This document shows positions 8,363 through 18,600 of a stretch of DNA of 64,000 nucleotides, one piece after another (position 1 is the stretch's first letter; each line of letters opens with the position of its first letter). The stretch is from the NCBI RefSeq assembly GCF_029714425.1, contig NZ_CP121668.1:9259501-9323500 (forward strand), in the 5' to 3' direction. The notes under the pieces were generated by a model. The model was not told where the DNA came from. It searched no databases and saw only the letters and a program-made list of their open reading frames with translations. The position numbers and the translations under genes are program-made. The DNA is from Bradyrhizobium sp. CB2312 (GTDB lineage Bacteria; Pseudomonadota; Alphaproteobacteria; Rhizobiales; Xanthobacteraceae).

Positions 8363-9958
8363 ATGCGTATTCGTCTATCGACCTGTCTCGCCGTGCTTGC
8401 GCTGGCGTTATCCGCAATCCCGGTGCGCGCCGAGACGGTGGTGCGCTACGGTATCTCGATGGCGGATATTCCGCTGACGACCGGCCAGCCCGATCGTGGC
8501 GCCGGCGCCTACCAGTTCACGGCCTACACGATCTACGATCCGCTGGTGGCGTGGGAGATGGATGTCGCCGACAGGCCGGGCAAGCTGGTGCCGGGCCTCG
8601 CCACCGAATGGAAGGTGGATGACAACGACAAGACCAAGTGGCGCTTCAGCTTACGCAAGGACGTGAAGTTTCACGACGGCAGCGATTTCAACGCCGACGC
8701 GGTGATCTGGAATCTGGACAAGGTGCTCAACGACAAGGCGCCGCAATTCGACAAGCGGCAGAGCGCGCAGGTGAAGACCCGCCTGCCCTCGGTCGCGAGC
8801 TACGCCAAGATCGACGATTTCACGGTGGAGATCACGACCAAGACGGTCGATTCCTTCTTCCCGTATCAGATGCTCTGGTTCCTGGTGTCGAGCCCGGCGC
8901 AGTACGAGAAGCTTGGCAAGGACTGGGACAAGTTCGCGAGCCAGCCCTCCGGCACCGGCCCGTTCAAGCTGACGAAACTGGTGCCGCGCGAGCTCGCCGA
9001 GCTCACCAAGAATCCAGACTATTGGAACAAGAAGCGCATTCCCAAGGTCGACAAGATCGTGCTGGTGCCGATGCCGGAAGCGCTGACGCGCACCAATGCG
9101 CTGCTTGCCGGCCAGGTGGATCTGATCGAGACGCCGGCGCCGGATGCCGTGCCGCAGCTGAAAGCGGCCGGCATGAAGATCGTCGACAACGTCACGCCCC
9201 ATGTCTGGAATTATCATCTCAGCGTGCTGCCGGGCTCGCCCTGGACCGACATCCGCCTGCGCAAGGCGCTGAATCTCGCGATCAACCGCGACGAAGTCGT
9301 TGGGCTGATGAATGGCCTCGCCAAGCCCGCCAAGGGCCAGGTCGATCCGTCGAGCCCCTGGTTCGGCAAGCCGACCTTCGAGCTGAAATATGATCTCGCC
9401 GCTGCAAAGAAGCTGGTGGAGGAAGCCGGCTATTCAAAAGCAAAGCCGCTGAAGACCACCTTCATCATCGCGCAGGGCGGCACCGGGCAGATGCTGTCGC
9501 TGCCGATGAACGAATTCCTGCAGCAAAGCTTTAAAGAGATCGGCATCGACATCGACTTCAAGGTGGTCGAGCTCGAGACATTATATACGCATTGGCGCAA
9601 GGGCGCGGCGGACGAGATGAATGCCGGCATCACCGCCAACAACATCGCCTATGTCACCTCCGATCCCCTCTACGCCATCGTCCGCTTCTTCGCCTCCGAC
9701 CAGATCGCGCCGGTCGGCGTCAACTGGGGCGGCTACAAGAACCCGAAGGTCGACGCCCTGATCAACGAGGCCAAGCAGACGTTCGACACCGCCAAGCAGG
9801 ACGATTTGATCGCGCAGGCGCATGCGCTGATCGTGGACGATGCCGTGCTGGTCTGGGTCGTCCACGATACCAACCCGCACGCGCTGTCGCCCAAGATCAA
9901 GCAGTTCGTGCAGGCGCAGCACTGGTTTCAGGATCTGACGACGATCGGGATGGAGTGA
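8363..9958 (+). CDS. Periplasmic solute-binding protein, family 5 (paralog, no adjacent permease on its strand)
   Basis: A 531-residue SBP_bac_5 protein. The start at 8363 gives the signal peptide MRIRLSTCLAVLALALSAIP, cleaved near VRAETVVRYG; longer in-frame starts were rejected. It shares long stretches with the divergent protein at 6505-8163, for example ADIPxTxGQPDxG, GLATEWKVDD and FHDGxxFNADAV, so the two arose by duplication. No permease or ATPase gene follows it on the plus strand, so it probably feeds the transporter encoded divergently, widening or shifting substrate range. A sigma-54-like promoter lies 35 bp upstream. Confidence 0.92.
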   Translation: MRIRLSTCLAVLALALSAIPVRAETVVRYGISMADIPLTTGQPDRGAGAYQFTAYTIYDPLVAWEMDVADRPGKLVPGLATEWKVDDNDKTKWRFSLRKDVKFHDGSDFNADAVIWNLDKVLNDKAPQFDKRQSAQVKTRLPSVASYAKIDDFTVEITTKTVDSFFPYQMLWFLVSSPAQYEKLGKDWDKFASQPSGTGPFKLTKLVPRELAELTKNPDYWNKKRIPKVDKIVLVPMPEALTRTNALLAGQVDLIETPAPDAVPQLKAAGMKIVDNVTPHVWNYHLSVLPGSPWTDIRLRKALNLAINRDEVVGLMNGLAKPAKGQVDPSSPWFGKPTFELKYDLAAAKKLVEEAGYSKAKPLKTTFIIAQGGTGQMLSLPMNEFLQQSFKEIGIDIDFKVVELETLYTHWRKGAADEMNAGITANNIAYVTSDPLYAIVRFFASDQIAPVGVNWGGYKNPKVDALINEAKQTFDTAKQDDLIAQAHALIVDDAVLVWVVHDTNPHALSPKIKQFVQAQHWFQDLTTIGME

Positions 9959-9978
9959 GGGCGGCGGGCGCCGATGTC

Positions 9979-10065
9979 GTAGGGTGGGCAAAGCGCAAGC
10001 GTGCCCACCAATGATGCGGTGAGAAAGACGTGGGCACGGCGCGTTGCGCCTTTGCCCACCCTACG
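9979..10065. repeat. Palindromic repeat with GTAGGGTGGGCAAA arms
   Basis: GTAGGGTGGGCAAAGCGCAA pairs with TTGCGCCTTTGCCCACCCTAC at the right end (apart from small interruptions), with inner CGTGCCCAC/GTGGGCACG arms. This is a cruciform-capable repeat of a type common between genes of this bacterial group. Confidence 0.75.
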
Positions 10066-10120
10066 GGAGTTTTTGGTGGCGCTGGTAGTCGGCACCAAAC
10101 TACCGCGCCAAACACAATTG

Positions 10121-10251
10121 TCGTCCCGGGCAAGCGCAGCGTAGACCCGGGACCCATAACCACAGGGAGGCGTTTGACGAGGACTCGGAGTTCCCGGCTC
10201 GCACGACGACTCCTCCCTGTGGCTATGGGTCCCCGCCTTCGCGGGGACGAC
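10121..10251. repeat. Palindromic repeat with TCGTCCC/GGGGACGA arms
   Basis: Outer arms TCGTCCCGGGCAAGCGCAGC and CGCGGGGACGA are followed inward by ACCCATAACCACAGGGAGG pairing with CTCCCTGTGGCTATGGGT. It forms a long interrupted stem downstream of both converging genes. Confidence 0.75.
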
Positions 10252-10288
10252 ACCTTTAATGAGGCGCGAGCGAAGCCCCTCCCCGCCC

Positions 10289-12520
10289 CTACTTCGTCAG
10301 CAGCGCATATGCCCCGGTCCAGCCTTCCGCCGGCGGATTGACCTGGAAATCCTTGATCCGCGCCTCGTAGAGCTTGAACAGCTTTTCCAGCGTGTCGGCG
10401 TCCTCGCTCTTGCGGCCGCGCGCGATTGCGTCCAGCGCGCCCTGCCAGTTCCGGCTGCGGTAGCAGCCGAGCATCTCGATGGTGATGTTGCGCAGGCGCT
10501 GGAAGGCGGCCGAATGCATCACGTCCTCGCGGCCGGCGATGGCGTAAATCACCTCCGGCTCGGTCTTGCCCTTGACCATGATGAAGTCGAGCTCGAGGAT
10601 CGCGAACTTGTCCTTGGCGGCGAGCGCCGTCCGCGAGCCGACGATGATCGGGAAGCCGTACTCCTTGGACTGCCCTTCCAGCCGCGAGGCCAGATTCACG
10701 CTGTCGCCCAGCACCGAATAGTTGAACTTGCGGTCCGATCCCATGTTGCCGACAACGCCGATGCCGGTGTTGAGGCCGATGCCGACATTGAGCGGGATGT
10801 AGACGTGGCCGCCGTCGGCCGCTTCTTCCTCGCGCTCCTTGTTGACCACGTCGATCTGCTCGAGCATCTGGATCGCAGCCTCGCAGGCGTTGATCTCGTG
10901 CTGGGGATCATCGAGCGGCGCATTCCAGAACGCCATGATGGCGTCGCCCATGTATTTGTCGATATAGCCCTTCTGCTCGATGATCACGTTGGTCAGCGGC
11001 GTCAGGAAGCGGTTCATCAGCGCCGTCAGGCCTTGCGGATCGTGCTTGTAGCTCTCCGAGATCGAGGTGAAGCCGCGCACGTCGGAGAACATGATCGTCA
11101 TCTCGCGCTCCTCGCCGCCGAGCTTCAGCTTCTCCGGCGACTGCGCGAGCTGCTCGACCAGCACGGGCGACATGTACTGCGCGAATTGCCCGCGGATCTG
11201 CACGCGCTGGCGCTGCTCGCGCACGAAGCTGGAGAAGATGAACGTGATGTAGATCGCGGTCGTCGAGAGCAGCGGATAGGTGAAGTCGATGAGGTAGCGG
11301 TACTGCGCGTAGAAGAACCAGGACGTGCCGACGAGACTCGCTGCGAACATCGCGCCCGCGAGTACCAGCCGGACCGGTCCGAGATTCGGCGTGAAGACGA
11401 TGACGAGCAGGCCGATGATCATCGCGACGAGCAATTCGACGCCGAGCGCGTAGTTCGGGCGGGAGATCGCGGCGCCGGTCAGTATGCTTTCGAGCACCTG
11501 GGCGTGAATCTCGACACCCGGCATGGCCCGCGACACCGGCGTGGTCTTGATGTCGTTCAAGCCGACCGCGGAGGTACCGATCAGCACCAGCTTGCCATTG
11601 ACCTTGCTCGGCGACACCGTGTTGTCGAGGACGTCGGCCGCCGAGACGTAGATCGAGGGATCGTGGCGGGCATAGTGCACCCAGAGCTGGCCGTTCTCGT
11701 CGGTCGGGATCTCGACACCCTTGAGGCGGACGGCCCTGATGCCGGTCTTGTCGGTCCGCACCAGCAGCGTCGGCGTGCCCGTGACGACGCGCAGGATCTC
11801 CAGGCTGAGCGAGGGCATGATGTTGCCCTGGGCGCGCATGATCATCGGCACGCGCCGGATCAGGCCGTCGCGCTCGGTCCTGATCGTGAACAGGCCGCGG
11901 CCGGCGGCGACCTTCTCGATGGCGGGCACGTTGCGCAAGAGGCCCGGGAATTCGAACAGGAAGCGCTCGGCCCCCGCTTCACCGACCGTTGCCACGCCGG
12001 TGAAGGGAAGCGCCTTGTCGATCTCCGACGTGATCACCGACTGCCCCGTTTCGCCCAGCACTACGCGCGAGCGCTTGATTGCTTCGGACAGGATCAGGTC
12101 GTTGCTCGGCAGCTCGCGCAGCTTGGCGCGAGTGGCATCGTCCAGATAGCGCATCTGGTCCGCGACGATGTCCGGATTGAGCCGGTCGGCTTCCGAGAAC
12201 ACCACGTCGAAGCCGATCGCGACCGCGCCGTTGCTGGTGAGGCTCTGGATCATGTCCGCGATCCGCGTGCGGGGCCACGGCCACTGGCCAAGCTGGGCGA
12301 GGCTCTTGTCGTCGATGTCGACGATGGTGACCGGCCGCACCGCCTTGTGGCGCGGATCGAGCAGCTGGAACATGTCGAAGGTGCGCAGCCGCAATTCCTG
12401 CACCGGCGGCGGGTCCCACAAGCGCAGTCCCGCAAACACGGCCAGCAGCACGAGGCACATCACCCGCGCAAGGCCGAGCTTGCGCGCAAACCACCGCCGC
12501 AGGATCTTGAGACGTTTCAT
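10289..12520 (-). CDS. CHASE2-domain class III adenylate/guanylate cyclase
   Basis: A 743-residue membrane-bound nucleotide cyclase. The N-terminal anchor (residues 18-36) is followed by a CHASE2 sensor domain (about 50-350; TIVDIDDKSLAQLGQWPWPR), three transmembrane helices (about 361-378, 384-404, 412-432) and a class III catalytic domain (about 470-650). Metal-binding Asp480 (FSDVRGFT) and Asp526 (DKYMGDAIMAF), the adenine-type Lys522 and the GDSVNLASRLEG transition-state Asn/Arg are all present, so it should be active, probably making cAMP. It lies 135 bp downstream of the giant FecR/VCBS protein on the same strand, suggesting a common transcript and function. The sensed signal is unknown. 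Confidence 0.93.
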   Translation of the reverse strand: MKRLKILRRWFARKLGLARVMCLVLLAVFAGLRLWDPPPVQELRLRTFDMFQLLDPRHKAVRPVTIVDIDDKSLAQLGQWPWPRTRIADMIQSLTSNGAVAIGFDVVFSEADRLNPDIVADQMRYLDDATRAKLRELPSNDLILSEAIKRSRVVLGETGQSVITSEIDKALPFTGVATVGEAGAERFLFEFPGLLRNVPAIEKVAAGRGLFTIRTERDGLIRRVPMIMRAQGNIMPSLSLEILRVVTGTPTLLVRTDKTGIRAVRLKGVEIPTDENGQLWVHYARHDPSIYVSAADVLDNTVSPSKVNGKLVLIGTSAVGLNDIKTTPVSRAMPGVEIHAQVLESILTGAAISRPNYALGVELLVAMIIGLLVIVFTPNLGPVRLVLAGAMFAASLVGTSWFFYAQYRYLIDFTYPLLSTTAIYITFIFSSFVREQRQRVQIRGQFAQYMSPVLVEQLAQSPEKLKLGGEEREMTIMFSDVRGFTSISESYKHDPQGLTALMNRFLTPLTNVIIEQKGYIDKYMGDAIMAFWNAPLDDPQHEINACEAAIQMLEQIDVVNKEREEEAADGGHVYIPLNVGIGLNTGIGVVGNMGSDRKFNYSVLGDSVNLASRLEGQSKEYGFPIIVGSRTALAAKDKFAILELDFIMVKGKTEPEVIYAIAGREDVMHSAAFQRLRNITIEMLGCYRSRNWQGALDAIARGRKSEDADTLEKLFKLYEARIKDFQVNPPAEGWTGAYALLTK

Positions 12521-12655
12521 TTCAGTCGGACTTCCTGCCGTGCTGGCCCGATCATGGCGCGCCGGAGTGCGATTGGCTATTCCCCGGATGGGAAGGATTA
12601 CGGATTTTTTTGCTGGGGGCGAGCTGCGCCGGCCACCGGGAGGCCGGGGCGGCGA

Positions 12656-15600
12656 TCAGGTCACGTGGAAAATGAAATCGCTGGCCTTGAGATTTGCGGC
12701 GATCACATTCTTGAGCAACAGCGACTCGTGCTCCGTGATCGGCGCGCCCTCGGCCTGCATGACCTGCTGCTGCCAGCTGACCAGCGTGTCGCCGGATTCC
12801 CCCTGCTGGACGATGGTGAGATTGCCGATGGAGCCGACGCCCGAGAACTGCCGCAGGTCGATCTTGTCGAGGCCTTCCGTGAAATCGGTGATGGTGTGCG
12901 TGAATTCGGTGACGGCATGCCCGGGGTACAGGACCCCCGGCGCGAACACGAACTGATCCTTGGCGCCACCGCCGGTCAGCGTGTCGTTGGTATCGGTCGC
13001 GAAGATCACGTCCTTGCCGTCGGTGCCTTGCAGGGTGATGCCCTGGCTGGTGTTGCCGGCCTCGTGGAAGATGAAATTGACGGTGTCGGACAGGTGCGTG
13101 GTCTTGTCCGTTACCGTCAGCGTGATCTGGTCGGTCGCAGGCGCCGAGGCTTCCGGATCGGTGCTGGCCCCGGTCGGATTGTAGGTCAGGCCGGTCTCGA
13201 AACCCAGATTGATGGCGTCGAGCGAGCCGGAGACCGGAGCGAAATCGACGCTGCTGAGACCCGGATGCGCGGTCGACAACGTGACGGTGAAATCGTGGGT
13301 CGCGGCGCCGGCATCGGTGTCTGTGACCACGAGATCCGTGATGATGTCGCTGTTGTTCTCGATGAGATGCTCGACGTGGAAGTTCTCGGTGTTGATGACC
13401 GGGCCGCTGCCTGCGGGCGCCGTCACGCTGGTGCCGATGCTGGTCGGCCCGTTCGAGACCGGCGTGGTACCGCCGGTGCCCGTGGCGGTGAGGTCGATCG
13501 TCTCCGTCGCGCAGTGGGTGGTGATCGCGCCGGTATAGGTATCGTCGAGGGCATGGACGCCGAGGCTGCCCGGCGTGCCACTGAAACCTTCAGCCGGGAC
13601 GAAGCGGATCAGCGTATCGGTGCTCAGCACCAGCGCGCTGGCGTCGCTGACGCCGGAAATATCGACCCAATGGTGGGTGCCGGCAATCTCGTACTGCCAG
13701 ACGCCCTGGTCCGAGGTGGCGCTGTCGGCGCTCACCGCGACGGCCTTGAAGCTCGCGCCGGTGTCGGCGTCGTGGAACTTGCTCGCGAACAGATCGCTGA
13801 TGGTGCTTCCGCTCGGATCGCTGTCGTTGCCGGCGACGGACGCCAGCGTGGCGTTGTCCAGCGTCGGCGCGTCGTTGCTGCCGGCGATGTTGATGGTGAT
13901 GGTCTGGCTTGCGCCGGTCGTGTGACCGTCATTGGGCGCGATGGTGTATTGCAGCGACAGCGTCTGGCCGGCGGTAAGGAAGTCGAAGGCCTGGCTGCCG
14001 GAATTGAATTCCCAGGTGAACTGGGCGTGCGTGGCGGTGCCGTTGAGGATGTCGCCGGACGGCAAGACGAGATAGTGCATCAGATTCGAGGCCGACAATC
14101 CCTCGAACCCGTCCGCCTGGAGATGGCCGTCGAGATAGATCCCGACGCCAGTGGCGGAGACCATCACGTGATCGGCCGTGTCGGCATCCGACAGGGTCAG
14201 CGTGCGGTGAAGGTCCAGGCCCGCATTGGTCTCGTCCGTGGCCGCGCTGGCGCTGTCACCGCTCTCGACCGTGATCACCGGCGCATCGTTGGCGCCGGTC
14301 ACGTTCACCGTGAACGAGGCCGTGCCGGTGGCGCCATGCGCGTCCTTGGTCTGGACGGTGAACGTATCGGCATAGTTGCCTTCCGACAGCGCGTTGATCG
14401 CCGCCGCATTGGGGACGTAGGTGTAGCTGCCGTCGGCGTTGACCGTCAGCGCGCCATAGTGACCTGCGACCGTCGTCACGGCGTGGCTGGTCGCATCCAG
14501 CACGGCATAGGTCAGTCCCGCCGTCTCGCCATGATCAGCATCGGTCCCGACCAGCGTTCCCGTGATGTCCGAGAAGCTGTCGGTCGCGGCGGTGTCCACG
14601 AGCGGGCCCGTGGTCACCGCAGCCAGCGTCGGCGCGTCGTTCTCGCCGGTGATCGTGACGGTGACGTCGGCCGCAACCTTCTGGCCGGCGCCGTCATCGA
14701 GCGTGATGGTGGAGACGACCTTCACCTTCTGGTCCGGCCCGAGGAAGTCGAGCTTGTTGTCGGCGATCGAATAGTTCCAGGTGACGGTGCCGTTGTTCTT
14801 GCCGGCCTGCTGATAGGTCAGCGCGCTCTTCAGCGCGGCGATCTCGTCGGCCGTGAGCGAGGCGGTGAGATCGGTGGTGCCATCCGCGGCGAGCAGGGTC
14901 ACGGTCTGCTCGGTGACGCTCGCCGTCGGCCGGTCGGTCAGGTCGATGTCGGTGAAGTGGATCGCGCCGGTCGCGGCGGGCGCCGGATCGGGCGTGGTGT
15001 CGTCGGTCTTGTTCTCGCGCTCGGAGAAGTCCGCGCTCAGCGTCGCCGTGGCGGCGTCGTGCGCCGGCGCATCGTCGTTCGCATGGATCGTGATCCGCGT
15101 GTGGCCGGTGCCGTCATCGCTGCCGGCGAAGTGCGCGTGGCTGTAGTCGGCGCCGGTCAGGGTCAGGCTGATGCTCTTGCCGTCCGCGTCGGTGACGGTC
15201 AGCACGCCGCCGGTCGAGGGATCGGCATTGGCGACATAGACCGCGCTGGTGCCGAGCCCGTATTTGATCGTCGACAGGTCGATCGTGTCGGTCGCCGACA
15301 ATTCCGCGATCGATCCGCCGAAGCTCGCCGTATCGATCTGAAGCTCGGCGCCGTCGCCGGCGAGCGTGATCGTCTGCGAGACCGTGCCCTCGAGCTTCAG
15401 CAACGCGCCGGCGTCGACGGTGACCGAGCCCGTGCCGGACAGTGAGCCGAACAGGGTCAGGACGCCATCATGAACCTCGATGGTGCCGGTATTGGTGATG
15501 CTGCCCGAGATCGACGCGGTGCCCCAGCTGTCGATCTCATGGGCGTTGGTGATGTTCAGGCCGGTCCCGAAAATCGAGGCACCGTTGAGCAGATCGATGA

Positions 15601-18600
15601 CGCCGTGGTTGACGATCGAGGACAGGTTGCCGAACACACTGGTGCCGGAAACGGTCCAGGTGCCGGCCGCCTCGTTGTTGAACGTCGCATGCGCGACCGA
15701 GATGTTGCCGTTGATCTCGTGAAAGTTGTTGATCGTGATGGCGCCGCCGGTCTCGACGATCGCATAGGTCGTCGAGGTCACGGCGCCGGCGCCGGGTCCG
15801 ATCGTGCCGGAATTGTCGATCGTCGCCGAGCCCGTGGCGTTTTCCTGGATGAAGATCGCCGCATGGCCGGTCGGGGCCACGATCGACCCGGAATTGGTGA
15901 TGTGGGTGGAGCCGGTCGCGCCGACTTCGTTCTGCGTGACGCTGATGCCGGCGAGGCTGGTGCTGGTGATGTGGCCGTGGTTGACGATGGTGACGTCGCC
16001 CGCGCCGTTGGCGATGGCGGCGAGACCAACCGCGCCCGTGGCGGAGCCGTCATTGGTGACGCTGACGTCGCCGCCGCCATGATCGAACGCGCCGATCGCC
16101 GTGCCTGCGGCGGTGATCTCTGAATTCTGGCCGGTCGTGACCGTGATGTCGCCGACGCCCCAGGTGAACGCCTCGATGCCGTAGCCCGCATCGGCGGTGA
16201 TCTTCGCATCGCTGTTGACGGTGACGTCGCCGTTGACCGCATTGGAGAAGGCGCCGGTCCCGCCGGGCTTGTAGCCGGCGATGATGCCGCCCGGCGTGGT
16301 GCCGTCGTTGTTCAGCGTCGTTCCGGAATGAATAGTGCCATGCGCCTCGACGAAGATCGTGCTGGCAACGCTGCCCGCGATCGCGGTCGCGTAGTTGACG
16401 GCAACGATGCCAGAGCTGTCCGAGGTGATGCTGTCGCCCTTCGCCAGGGTGACGCTGATGTCGCCCTGGTCGACGCTGAAGGCCCGGATGCCGTAGCTCG
16501 TCGCGCCCGAGATCGTGACGTTCTCGCCGAGCGTGACCGTCACGTCGCCGGTGCCGCCACTCAACGCCGAGGCGTTGATGCCGATGCTCTGGGTGCCGGC
16601 GACGGAGATCGTCGTGCCGACAAAGCTTTTCACAGTGACGTCGCCATTGCCGTAATTGTAGGCGTTGATGCCGTAACCGGCCGCGGCGGTGATGCTGCCA
16701 TGGTTGTTGACGACGACCGTGCCGTTGACGTCGGTGTTGGTGCCGGTGCCGCTCGTGGCGCCGGTATAGCCGGCTTCGATGCCACCCGGCGAGTTGCCGG
16801 CGAGGTTCGGGCTGCTGCCGGAATTGATCGTGCCGTAGTTATTGACGGTGATGGTGCTGTCGTCAGACCCGTCGAGCGAGATCGCGCGATTGACGACGAC
16901 GAGGCCCGCGCTGCCCGAAGTGATGATGCTGCCAGCCACGGTCGTGACCGTCTGGCTGCCGCTGCCATAGCTGCGCGACCGGATGCCGTAGATCGAGCTG
17001 CCCGTGATCGCACCGCCGGCGTCGATGGTGATGTCGCCGCCCCCCTGCGTGACAGCGTCGATGCCGTAGGCGCCGCCGACGGCGCCACCGAGCTGGGTGA
17101 TCGAGATGTCGCCGCCATTGGCGCTGTTCAGATTCTCGACGAGAACGCCGACCGAATTCGCGCCGGTGCCGGTCGCCTTCCCGGAGACGTTGTCGACGGT
17201 GATGTCGCCGACGCCGGTGGCGCTGTCGCGCAGCGTGATGCCGTTGCCGGCGAGCCCCTTGATGTCCCCGGTCGCGGTCAGCGAGATGTCGCCGCTGCCG
17301 TTCTGCGTCACGACGACGCCACCCGCGGCGCCGGTCAGCGTTCCCGTGGGCGTGAGGACGATGTCGGCAGGGTTGGCCAGCGTGCCGCCCGACGCCGTGA
17401 AGGCGAGCGCATTGCCGCTCGATGTCGTGATGTCGGCCGTGCCCGTGATGGTGAACGTGCCACCCGTCGACGACTGGCCGGCGATGGTGCCGGTAAAGCT
17501 CTGGCCCGCGACCTTGTCGAGCTGGAGCGTGTCGGTGCCGCCGGCGAAGGTGATGGTTTGCGCGGTCGCCCCCGCGAGCTCCAGCGTCGCGCCGTCGTCG
17601 ATGATCAACCCGCCGACGCCACTGAGACCGCCGGACAAATTGAGCGTGCCGGCCTGCACCTCGATGCTGCCGGTGTTGGTGACGGCAGCCGAGATCGTGC
17701 TGGACCCGGAAACGCCGTAGAGGTTGCCGGCATTGCCGAGGCTGCCGCCATTGATCGAGACGTCGGTGAGATAGAGCTTCGAATGGCTGTCGACGGTGAT
17801 CGTTCCGGTGCTGCTGTTGCTGACGGTGAGATTTGTCAGCTTCAGCGCGCCATAGTTGATCGCCGCGAGAGACGCGGTGTTGGAGATATCTTCGCCGGAG
17901 ATATCGAGCACACCGCCGTTCGCCTGAACGAGACCGTGATTGGTGATGGCGTGGATCGTGGCGGGATCGATCGTCAGCGTGCCGCTGGTGACGGTGATCG
18001 TACCGGTATTGGTGATGTCGGCATTGTCGATGGCGCTCGTGCCGGTCGATTCCAGCGTGCCCGCGATCGTGACGGTGCCGCCGTTGATGCTCGCGCCGCT
18101 GACCGTCAGCTTGCCGTTCGCATCGACCGTGACGTGGCCGGCGTTGGTGACACTGGTGCCCTGGTCGATGGTCAGCCAGCCATTCGCCAGCACCTTGATC
18201 GTGCCGGTGGCGGTGTTCGAGACCGTCTCGTGGGCGAACTCGGCCGTGCCCTTGACGTTGACGTTGCCGGAATTGTTCAGCGTGCCGCTCTCGATCAGGC
18301 TGGTGCCGTCGAGCTGCAGCGTGCCGAGAATGGCGACGGTGCCGCCATCGACGGTCGTGCCGTCGACGATCAGCGTCGTGCCGCCGTCGGCCTTCAGCGT
18401 GCCGCCGGCATTGTGGATCGCAGCCAGCGTCTTCAGCGTGCCGCCGGACAGCTCGATCGTGCCGGAATTGGTGATCGTGGTACCGGCAGCGAAATCGCCG
18501 CCACCTGCAAGCGTCAGATGGCCGGCATTGGTGAGCACGCTGGTGCCGAGGATCTCGGCCTTGCCGCCGACCGACATCGTGCCGGTCGCGGCGTTGGTGA

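Larger units (their letters stand above)
9959..10288. other. Convergent intergenic region filled by two palindromic repeats
   Basis: The gap between two converging genes contains one inverted repeat at 9979-10065 and another at 10121-10251, listed separately. No coding potential beyond shadow frames is seen. Such hairpins could act as bidirectional transcript ends. Confidence 0.6.

Noticed and set aside
10259-15445. Open frame of 1728 codons on the plus strand
   Set aside because: It runs antisense to the cyclase and giant adhesin genes, is Arg/Asp/Gly-biased as expected from antisense G/C-rich DNA, and has no domain or ribosome-binding site.
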